From Lethocerus indicus (lineage: Eukaryota > Arthropoda > Insecta > Hemiptera > Belostomatidae): 64,000 nucleotides of DNA. The translations under genes and the position numbers were made by a program. The DNA lies in contig JACDQD010000004.1 of assembly GCA_019843655.1 (NCBI GenBank), forward strand, positions 6,076,001-6,140,000, in the 5' to 3' direction. Shown piece by piece: positions 45,294 through 54,859 of the stretch (positions are counted from its first letter, which is position 1; each line of letters starts with the position of its first letter). Under the pieces are notes generated by a model that ran no database searches, had not been told where the DNA came from, and saw only the letters and a list, made by a program, of their open reading frames with translations.

Positions 45294-46684
45294 CTGAAAA
45301 GAACGACGTATTTTAATGAATTATTAGAATTCCTAATGTTAATTTTCCAAACATTTTTTTTGACTGGTTGGCCCTAACTGAATTATAGCTCTTCATCTAT
45401 GTTGTAATTTTATTTTCCATCCCAAGTTCTATGTTTACTTTTCATGACAATTTTTTTATTTGAGTTCCCCTTAGGTGTACATGAAATTTGAAGTTGATAA
45501 AGTCAAAACTAATTTTCAAGGCAATTAATTTAGAGAGACAACAAAAACAAAAGCGAATGTATATAATTCGTGTCACATAGGGACATCGACTCCAGATTCA
45601 AACCCGACACAGGTCAGAAGCAAGACAAGTCAGGTTTCATTTGACTGTTTAAAACCAAACGGCGTGCCGTAAACCGGAGAAATGGCCGCGGTGTGTACCC
45701 TGGCCCTGGGTACGAATCTAGGGGCGGTGGAGCTTTTATTATTAATTATCAACGGGGAGGAAAGTTGGCCTTTACAAGAGAACAACTTTAAAGCTCTCCT
45801 AAGTAAGTGGGGTCTGGCCCTTCATAAAATTACTTAGCCAGTTATCTCTTTCGAAACCTAATTATAAGGGATTTTCGGGTCTAACCACAAAATTTAATAA
45901 CATCAGTTTTTATTGCCTACCTACCTTTCCCCCTTTACTTGCAAGATAAGTATTGTTTTTACTTTAAAATGGGATATTTCGGAAGTGCTTGGGAATGACA
46001 AAACTGACGGACTTTGAAGAAAAACTGTTTGACAATATAATTTAGATTTAGTAATTTTTCAGTGTCAGAAATAATTGCACTTGACCGCAATTATACTCCC
46101 CGGAAAAAATATGACAAAAGTCCCCGTTTTTATCTTGAAACACTGAACATTGATTGAATCCAAAAATGAATAAAAACATACAAAGAAAGTCTATAATGGG
46201 AACACAGGTCAAAGAAATGAAAATATTCAATCGTGAATAATTTCTGGATAAAATAATTATGGGTGCCATTTGGCTACTAGATCTACTACAGCCGAATAAC
46301 AGATAATGTTATAACGCAGATTTCATTTTAATAACTATTACCAGAGTGAATTACGTAGTATAGCTCTGTAAATTACTGAAGTCATTATGTAAAATATAAT
46401 TAAATAATTACTGACCTACAAAGATATATAAATGTTTTTATATAAACTCGTGTACATTGTTTAACAAATATTATTTACACAATTGAGGAAACAAAAATTT
46501 CTAAGCCTTATTGTCAGTTTTAATACTGAGAAAACCGTGGAATTATTTTTAGTATAGTAGAAAATCGCATATCGAGGACAAGCAGCATTTAGAGCGACAA
46601 TTGCTGCTAGCTATCCCAGGCGATGGTGCTAATTTAATTAAGCGTGTGTAAACCCCCATTTTAGAGGGTAATTTCAAGAGCCGT

Positions 46685-46735
46685 GAGGTAGAGAGAGGGA
46701 TGGAGGGAGGGAGAGGGAGGGAGTGAGGGGGTGTC
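46685..46735 (+). repeat. (GGGA)n-type purine tract
   Basis: GAGGTAGAGAGAGGGATGGAG followed by repeated GGGAG units up to GTGAGGGGGTG. Confidence 0.85.
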
Positions 46736-48639
46736 GCAGTTAGGGCGGAAAGTGGACAAAGTCCACCGGAGCAATAGACGCGGTTGGGAGAAGGGGTTGT
46801 TCTTCCCGCAGAGAGGTTAAATTGCTGCCCCCCCCCACCGATGAGAGCTAAAATTGAATCAAACTTTACCTCGTCTGGAAATCGCTTTATTTCGGCGAGG
46901 GCTTTAAACACTTATGCCGAGCGTTTAGAAAACAAGTATACCGAATCCCAACGCCCGAGTCTGTAACAACACTGTTCGAAAACTAATTTATTCTTCACGT
47001 GTTTTTTTCTAAAAAAGCCGATTCACGTTTCGCAGTCTTAATGAGATAGCGGCCGACCGTTTGCCGGGGCTGAGGGAAGTTAAATTGTTTATATAAATCG
47101 AACAAAAAAGACAATTTAATTCTCCGCGCTAAAAGAAGATAATTGGAATGATTTGTGGATTACTGAGTACTTCGAATATGAGGAACATGATGTCTGAATA
47201 ATTTTTAACTGATTATAAACATAATCCATTCCCATTTAATGATTATTATTTTTTGCAATCACTGCGGTACATTAGCAACAGCTTCGGTATAAATTACATA
47301 ATTTGCTGAAATGAATTCAGAATAAAATCCGTTTCGGGGGTTTCCTATCAGTAAAAACTAGAATACACGTTGCATCATTGTTGTATATTAAAAATTAAAA
47401 TAGTAATTCACATAAAGCTTGAATGCAATAAAGATATTAGCATAGTAACACATTAGCGTCAATCAGAGTTTATGTCAGCTGCAGAAAAAAGAAGACAAAG
47501 ACAAGAAAAGATGTCAATGGAAAGCCGAGCATTGACAATCGCCGCTTTGTGGTGTTTATTTTCGCGAAAGCCTCCAGACTTTAAAGTGCTTATTAAATTA
47601 TGCAAATTCCCTTTTTTCGCCCGCTTCAGCCCCTCTCGAAAAAACTTATCTTACCCACTTGGCTCGGCCTCCTGTATTTTTCCGTTATATTTAACTCTGG
47701 AATAAAATGAAAATCACGGTGATTTAAAAAAATTTACTCAATAAAACTATAACTGCTGCGAGTCGATAGGTCACCATTAACCATTACCAACGCGTCAAGT
47801 TATGTACATCTATCCCACTTGGGCTAATATATTGCAGGTGTAATGTGGTAATTATTACTTAAAAACGCTGTGATACAGCCACTGGAATTTTAGTTGAGGA
47901 AAGGTAAATAAACGCTTAAGTATTGAAAAAATGATACCATATTCACGTCAGTAAATATCGTTGTGTCACAAAAGTTCTGAAATTGAGCCTTCCTATAATG
48001 GTCAGCTTTTCACAACGGCAGTAGATGGTTCCCGTAATATTATTCGTTAGGCTATTGGAATCTCAACCCAATTACATCTCCTTCAATGATTTGTACGACA
48101 TCATACAAATGTTTGTACAACGCTCAGTATTATGAGCAAACAAAATGTCACAATCCAACTACTAATATTAAATAGATTCATTTGAAGTTGATAAACAGGC
48201 CGTCAGGCCGAGGTAAAGAGGACCCGGGACGGTGGTGGGTCTCGTTGTCCCCCGGTTGATTAGGATTTGTGAATCCTCCCTTTACTACCGTAATCTTTCT
48301 CAATTTGAACTCCCCTCCCGCCAGGATCCCAATTCCGTCTCGCCACTCCATCTCTTTGGGCCTTCTCTGGGCCTAATGTCGGCCCTCTGTACCCAAAAAA
48401 ATAATGTCGCCTCCTCCTTCCAGAAAGCAGCGCCCTATCCTCGTTAAGGACATTCCTATAGGTAGAGGGATTTATCCTCGGGTTTATTTATCTGGCCAAT
48501 CGATTGAAAGGAAGAAAAATGTATAGGTAAAAACGTTGAGACAACTTGGTATGGGTGACTTGAGGATGATTCAGGCCCGTGAAAAACAAATGTCAATATG
48601 AAATTATAATATAATCTACATAGTATTTGTCAAATGGCG

Positions 48640-49036
48640 TTTGTCTGTGTGTGTGTGTGTGTGTTCGCGTTCGCTATGCATTTCCAAACGGCTGAACCGA
48701 TTTCCACCAAACTTTCAGCGTGCATGCATCTCATGTCCGGTCGGATCAAGAAGCGCCTTTCCAGGTCATGGGGTCAGGTCAAAGATCAGCAGTGGCCTCT
48801 AGGCTGTACAACATGACCGGCTGCTCCGATTCTCACCAAATGTACAGTACGTATAATACAGCTAACCCACAAACACGTTCGGCGACATGTTCCCAGGTCA
48901 CGGGGTCAGATCAGAGGTCAGCAGTGACCTCTAAACTGTACAACGCGAACGGCTGCTCCGATTCTCACCAATTTTACAGCACGTATACAGCTAACCCACA
49001 CACACGTTTGACGACATGTTTCCAGGTCACGAATTA
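48640..49036 (+). repeat. Three-copy ~130-bp tandem repeat
   Basis: The anchor CCAGGTCA occurs at 48761, 48893 and 49022, giving periods of 132 and 129 bases. Copies 2 and 3 share long blocks such as CGGCTGCTCCGATTCTCACC and ACAGCTAACCCACA. Copy 1 is more diverged (ACGGCTGAACCGATTTCCACC) and starts in a (GT)n run at 48646-48664. Because the period is close to a multiple of three, one plus-strand frame stays open across it (48720-49124) and translates to repeated blocks such as NGCSDSHQFYSTY. I take this ORF to be a by-product of the repeat: it has no matching splice sites and lies antisense inside the Rox8 intron. The GGCTGAACCGATTT-type core resembles sequences I know from dispersed arthropod repeats, but the family was not checked. 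Confidence 0.8.
48646..48664 (+). repeat. (GT)n tract
   Basis: About nine GT units at the start of the ~130-bp tandem repeat. Confidence 0.9.
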
Positions 49037-49446
49037 TTTTCTGGAAACTATTCCGTTCTTGAACAATTTTTCGCGGTCGGAAAGATTCAGTCAATGTACG
49101 CAAATCAAGGTTCATGAAAATTAAATAAACTTCACCCAATAATAAGTGTAGAAATAAGATTCTGAAGACCACGAAAATAGTATTTAGTAATTAACGAGAC
49201 CATGATGGATTTGGTTTGTCTACAAGGCAGGCCGTGATCCTGATGGGTTTCCTGCAATCGTTTAAAATGTGTTTTCGCGTTTCATTTCCTTCCTTCTTAT
49301 AGTTTGCAATCCAATCCCGCGTCCCTAAAACCGAACAGAAATTTGAGGGGTTCTCCGTGAAAACGAGTTTGTATTGCGGAGGGGGCTACAAATCTCGGCT
49401 AACCGACGTTTGAACACCTGTTTCCCTGAGCAACTGCCTCTCACTC

Positions 49447-49479
49447 GCTCTCTCTCTCTCTCTCTCTCTCGCTCTCTTT
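49447..49479 (+). repeat. (TC)n tract
   Basis: About 11 TC units with a GC interruption. It lies just downstream (minus strand) of the tRNA-like boxes. Confidence 0.9.
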
Positions 49480-49502
49480 CGTTTCTCTATCACTCCCTCT
49501 CT

Positions 49503-49563
49503 TCCCGGACTCGAAAAGCTAACCAGTTATAGCGCAAGTTCCACCGCTCTACCACTGGCCCTA
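49503..49563 (-). other. tRNA-like Pol III A/B box pair (SINE head or tRNA relic)
   Basis: On the minus strand the sequence contains GGGCCAGTGGTAGAGCGGTGG, an A-box-like D-arm (TGGTAGAGCGG), followed about 35 bases later by TTTTCGAGTCCGGG, a near B-box (GGTTCGANTCC with the first two bases changed). The spacing is right for a tRNA. The acceptor stem does not pair and no clear anticodon arm is seen, so this is not a working tRNA gene. A tRNA-derived SINE head is the likeliest reading. Downstream on this strand is a (GA)n tract. Confidence 0.4.
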
Positions 49564-51760
49564 GTGCACGTGTCACCTTTCTCTTACAATTGATTTTCTA
49601 GTTACCCATATATAAATCTTGCCTCTCCTGTTTTAAGATATATGTTCCCTACTTGTATCTTAATAAAGATTTCGTTTCGGGACACAAAGGAGGCGCTCGG
49701 AATACATCTGGGACGTTGGGACTATAATTCACTTGAAATTCTTTCGGTAATTACATTAAATATATTTTGTGGAACTCAATGTTTCGGAGAATATATTATA
49801 ATTTAATTTATTAAAATAATAATGTTGGACATTAGATTAAAAGAATATTTCGTTGAGTGAAATTGAGATATAGATACTCGAGAAATCTAAACACTGTACG
49901 TAATTATTCTTAATTGAAGGTATTGACATTATAAACTGATAACGGGCTTATTGTATCTTATGCATTAATACTTAATTAAGTTCGTGATAATAAATCTTTG
50001 CATAATTCATAATTCCTATAACAATACTTTTTTATCCCTAGAAAGCCAAAGATATTGGCTTTCGGGATTGAAAAGAAAATTGTTAATTTAACAAGCACGA
50101 CAGCTTGCCCGCAACACTAATACAAACACTGGTAATCATCTATAAATAAAAGATATGTTACGTTTAATTTACTTAATGAGTTGTCAGAAATTGTTTATGC
50201 ATTACCGGAATAGTTTATTTCACGTCCTTTAATGTCATGTTCTCCTACTTCAAACCGCGTATAAATTGCACCTTCGATTAGTTTGTTCATAATCATAACA
50301 GCCATAAGGATTAATCCTGCATCTTAATTACATGCCAGTGATAGTGCCGATCCCGCCTCTATGCTATCCAATTATGTTGTGCCCACGACATTTCCAGTGA
50401 AGCCGGCGGCACACGTCAGATGTAACTGACATTAATTGTGGGCTAGAGTCATTAGGGGTCATGGAGCATGATGGGTCATAGAGCTAAGGTAGGATTCCGG
50501 CCACAAACCGCGACCGTCCTACTACTCATAACATTGCGCAATACCTGAATTCCACGCGCACTTATTATAGTCTCCATCGCTATATTTTGTATCAATTAAT
50601 TTCAGCACCCAAATTTCCGCACTCGCTAATAACAATACGTTTCTTTTCGAAAATAAGTATTGGGCCCATTAAACGAAATATTTCACAGTACTGTGAGGGA
50701 GTAGGAAAACAATAGGGACAAAGGAAAAGTCCTTTTGTGTAGTTATTTAGAGAGACTATTAAGCACTTAGAATCAAATCCGGTATCATAATTAGCAGGGA
50801 AGGAAAGGAAGGGTAGAGCGGCAAAGGAAGAGAATAGGGCCGAAGACTTTTGTTGAAGGATGTTGGATAAAATCCCCGGGGAACTCGTAGATTGTCCCGA
50901 AGCGGGGGCCGATTTCTTGTCGGTGACCCGTCTCTGGGCCGGCACCGTTTTTCAAAGGTATATTTTATTGGCTAACTTTTTGCCCTAACGTCGGTCTTTG
51001 CCGCTTCAAGGTGCAGGTGTAATCGTTTTTCCAAGCCGAGACACCTGTTTTTGATTCATGGCGTTCCTCACTTCGCCAAACCTTTTCCCCCCTTTTTACC
51101 TTCCCTAAACCGATTTCGGGCTCTCCCCGGCCCGAGTATCTCGGAAAAACTGGTCTTGTCTATTTTACCCAACTTTCGTTACCCCGAAATCCAATTACAC
51201 TGAGCTCATGATAATCTCGATGTAGGGGAGGAGGTGAGACCCTTCCAAAATTTTATTTGTGTTCAAAGCATCGGAAATATTTTTTTATCCTAAATTAGTA
51301 TAAACTAGTATAAATTAGTATAAAACAATGATTCCGTCTGGTAGATCAAATTAATACCTATCACAATCTAATGAGGTAAAAATAATATTTTAATGATCTT
51401 AAGAGTAGATGATCTTGAAGTGCGAAATATATTTCTAAATATATTTTGACGTTGAAAAAAAATTCATACACAAACAAATATGGAATAAAATTGAATCAAT
51501 GAGTTGCATTTTACGACAGAGAGATACAATTATAAATAAGACTTTATATTATCTCATAGTAAAAAGGAGGAGTACAGGGAGAACGGGATGATTTTAAGCG
51601 TGAGACCGCATAATTCAAGGGGCCGAGAGGAAGGGTGGGATTTCTCCGATCCTCTCATATTGTTCTACGGGCCCCAGGCCTTCTGTGCCTATCAAAACAC
51701 GTTCATGGCCTGCTGAAATTACCCCATCAACACAACCTCGCTTTCTAGCTTTTCCCTCGC

Positions 51761-51791
51761 CATAATCCCTGGAATTATCCCCCGCGGATGA
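51761..51791 (+). repeat. Short duplicated motif in GC island, copy 1
   Basis: CATAATCCCTGGAATTATCC followed by CCCGCGGATGA matches 52700-52737 with few differences. The core GGAATTATCC is itself near-palindromic. Confidence 0.5.
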
Positions 51792-52182
51792 TTCTCTCTC
51801 CGGCCCCTGTGCTTCCACTATATCCCAGTATACTATACAATGATATTCCGTATCTTCAATTTCCTTTTCCTTTCAGTTTCCCCATTTTTAAATGTTTGCT
51901 ACTCTCTATAAAGGAAAACGAGAGTAATCGCATTTTGACGTGAAATTCTAAGTTCCAACTCTGAACGTCCTGGGCGTTATTTGCGCCTGTGCACGTGTGC
52001 TTGTGCATATCCGAACTGGCAACTAAGATGCCCACAATAGAATCTATTCACAAATTAAAAATATTATAACTATCGCTCTTATTGTGTTCATAATAAATTG
52101 CTTCCTTTTAAGTTTATTCCGGTTTGATATCAAAATTATATATTACAGAAGTATGAAATAATACTCAGGACATTATCCGATC

Positions 52183-52391
52183 CCTGGAGAATGTTAATTA
52201 TTCTCATCAAAGCAAATTTCAATTAGTCCAATTGCGTCCGATTGCACTTCAATTAACGTTATAAATTCTAGTAATAAAATGGCATTTTTAAAGGATTCAT
52301 TCCGTAATAAATGGAGTTATACTTATGGAAGTTAAAAATTTAGTTCTAAATTTAATGAGCTCGACAATTTTATTTGGAAAATAAACATCCA
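52183..52391 (+). repeat. Diverged direct repeat block, copy A
   Basis: It contains CCTGG, then TTTCAATTAGTCCA, a further CAATTAACGT, TAATAAAAT and later TTTGGAAAATAAA, in the same order as copy B at 53477-53635. The copies differ by many substitutions and a ~45-base length difference in the second half. Function unknown. Confidence 0.55.
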
Positions 52392-52699
52392 ACTCTCCGA
52401 ACGCTGATTGTAGAATTCGATTTAAATTCAATCGCGAATTTTAATTGTAAATTTCGCAGTGGCGGTATGATAGTTGATACAATGGGAACGTGAAACTTCC
52501 GCGGTATTTGAATTTTAAATTACCGTTCTGTAACAATATGGGCTATTTTACCATTGCATAAAATTATTGTTCTCAAAGGTAAAAATATTCCTGAGGCGGG
52601 AGGGATGGTTAACTGTGGGTCTGAAGCAGGCCCTAAAATAAGGGGTAGCGGGGGTGGCGGTACAACATAACCCTTTCAGCGGGTCGGCCAGAGTCCCAC

Positions 52700-52737
52700 C
52701 ATAATCCCGGGGAATTATCCCCCGGCGGCAGATGAGA
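52700..52737 (+). repeat. Short duplicated motif in GC island, copy 2
   Basis: CATAATCCCGGGGAATTATC followed by CCCCGGCGGCAGATGA has the same order of blocks as 51761-51791. It lies within a GC-rich island (about 52590-52980). Confidence 0.5.
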
Positions 52738-53476
52738 GCTCGCTGCCCAATTCCCACGTGTGCATCCCCGGCCCGGCCCTAGCTTTCACTTTGCCCTCCC
52801 CCGGCGCCCGTTTAAACTCTCGCCCGTCGACTTACCCCCCGCCGTCTTGACCTCGGCCCTCCGTCCCTTAAGACTTGGCCCGCACCGATGAGCCCGCACT
52901 TCCCGCGCCCCTCCCAACCCTCCGCAAAACATTATCCCCCACTCCATCATACCCTAAGTGCTAATATCCCGAGCGATGAGCCCAATAATTAAAGCCGAAG
53001 CGCCGGGTTGGCGAGCAGTAATGAGGAAATATTAATTTTGAAAAATATATCGCGTTATTCCTAGCCCCTACATTAAAATAAACCATTGGTATAGCAAAGC
53101 CGCCTAAGATGGTTACTTTTCATATAAAAATTAATTACTATTTAATTCTCAAAAACCTGTAAAAAATTGTGTAAATAACATAATTTTTATTCCCCCACCA
53201 CATTTCCTATGTAAAATTTTCCATATATGATGATAAATCAAAGTTCTTTTTCCTTGCATGGCGCCAAATAGCTTCTTCGCACAAACATGAAATTTAGCAC
53301 GCGCCGGGCCTGCACCTCGATGCTGACACGGCTCCATGAAGAGATTCTTAAAGAAACTATAGTACAGCAATTAAAACTAAATTAATTTATTGTACGAGGT
53401 TATTAGTTATAGCAAATGAAGCCCGAATAAACGTTATATGATATTTGATAACATTAGAAAAATTATTGGAACATTT

Positions 53477-53635
53477 CCTGGAAAATTATTCCCAGCACAG
53501 CAATTTCAATTAGTCCAGTTATGTTAGATTGTATTTTAATTAACGTAATAACCTCAGTGTAATAAAATAGCTCCCAATAATACAAATCGCCCATAAGGTC
53601 CTTCACGTTTTAGTTTGGAAATAAATAAATCATCA
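53477..53635 (+). repeat. Diverged direct repeat block, copy B
   Basis: It contains CCTGG, TTTCAATTAGTCCA, TTAATTAACGTAATA, GTAATAAAAT and TTTGGAAATAAATAAATC in the same order as copy A, 1.29 kb away. The strongest match is 53501-53575. Confidence 0.55.
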
Positions 53636-54546
53636 TTAATTTAATGGGAAATACGAGCCATTATTAGCATCCGAGATTGGTGGGAGAAGAACGTCTACTG
53701 CTTTCGCCTAAAAGGAATTTCGATTTTACATTTTAATTTATCAAATGTATACTCTACTGTTGTCCGATGTCAAGCTCGGATTTTTAATCCCTTTTGCACT
53801 TTTCACATTCTCGCTACGGCCTTCATCAACGCCGTTGTTCTGGGAAATTTCATCCGCCATTTGAGCGTTTTGTTCGCGTTTGTGCATGTGTCATTGTGTT
53901 GGATTGGGAGAAGAAAATTGTTCGGTGTCCCATTTCCCGACTCGGCTATCAAACAGACTGAATTAGAATTTCATTTACAGTGTGTGTACGCGTGACCGAA
54001 GCTCGGTGACAATTTAGCCGGCCCATTCCTCCCTACTGTAAAACGATAGCGTGCTTTGCTCGGAAACCAGGTACACCTAACGAAAATTCCCGTGTAGAAA
54101 CCAACGGCAAGAAAGAACCCTTGATAAAGAGGATAAATCAGTTCAGAATTTAAGGTTAAATAAAGCCAGTCGCAAAGCAGTATTGAAAGTAAAACTTTCA
54201 CCCACGCTCCAAGTAGAGAACATGAACTAAAAAAAAAAACGTTGGGGGCACTTTCTAAACAAAGCACCCTTTGCATATACAGCCACGTGGCAGCTTTCTT
54301 GCTGTCTTGAAGAACCAGTCGGCATTGACAGAAAACTTTAACTAATTACGAGGGAATGAACATAAACAAAACTATCCGAGACTCATAACGCCGCTCCTGT
54401 AAATATTTAAGATTCCACCGCTCTTTTTTTTTCTTCGCTCTGTATTAATTCCAGGGAATACTCAGGAAATCCATTAATTCATTTTTAAAGGACAACAAGG
54501 TAGAAATTCATTCTCCCCACTTTTTAATAGGCTTAAACATATTTGC

Positions 54547-54562
54547 TCAGTTCACAAGACAA
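54547..54562 (+). repeat. Short direct repeat flanking the RRM2 exon, copy 1
   Basis: TCAGTTCACAAGACAA matches 15 of 16 bases of 54844-54859 on the other side of the exon, with weaker similarity continuing for about 20 bases. Confidence 0.45.
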
Positions 54563-54664
54563 CTTGTTCTTGTCCAACCCACACCATCGAATTATAATTT
54601 ATTAGAACAATGGTTACGTAAAAAATAGGTAATTGTTTATTACAATGAAGTAGACATTACTTAC

Positions 54665-54740
54665 CGCCTTTTTAACAAACGATACAAATCCATATCCTTT
54701 GGACTTAAGTGTCTGTGGATCCCGAACAACTCGGCAGTCT
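54665..54740 (-). CDS. Rox8: Rox8/TIA-1 family RNA-binding protein, internal exon with RRM2 RNP1
   Basis: This is a 76-base internal exon on the minus strand. Its acceptor is a pyrimidine-rich run ending TTTTTCAG just above 54740, and its donor is GTAAGT starting at 54664. The first base completes a codon from the preceding exon. The remaining 25 codons read DCRVVRDPQTLKSKGYGF, then VSFVKKA. KGYGFVSF matches the RNP1 octamer of an RRM, whose aromatic residues stack on RNA. From family knowledge, TIA-1/TIAR/Rox8 proteins have three RRMs, bind U-rich RNA and act in splicing, translational silencing and stress granules. The stretch DCRVVRDP followed by KSKGYGFVSF is typical of RRM2, and KKA at the end points to the insect form. 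The exon ends in phase 0 and joins directly to the exon at 45293..45191. The preceding exon (start of RRM2, RRM1) was not found in the 9.3 kb upstream. Identification is from memory of the family, not a search. Confidence 0.93.
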
Positions 54741-54843
54741 CTGAAAAAGTAAAACAGTTGTTAGAATCTTGCTATTGATTTAGTTTATTGAAAATAAATT
54801 TAAATATTTATTTTATAAACAATGGTTCATTTCAAGGAAGAGG

Positions 54844-54859
54844 TCAGTTCACAAGCCAA
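54844..54859 (+). repeat. Short direct repeat flanking the RRM2 exon, copy 2
   Basis: TCAGTTCACAAGCCAA is the partner of 54547-54562. The two copies are 297 bases apart and bracket the exon at 54665-54740. Confidence 0.45.

Larger units (their letters stand above)
45294..54664 (-). other. Rox8: Intron between the two Rox8/TIA-1 exons (9,371 bases)
   Basis: This is a phase-0 intron with donor GTAAGT at the 54664 side and acceptor TTTTCAG at the 45294 side, both canonical U2-type. It splits the RRM2 coding sequence between the third strand (RNP1) and the second helix. The intron contains GC-rich patches (about 46680-46830, 48200-48450, 50800-50940, 51600-51800, 52590-52980), a tandem repeat, a (TC)n tract, a tRNA-like box pair and two pairs of diverged duplicated blocks, listed separately. 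I saw no nested gene with convincing coding features. Confidence 0.85.
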
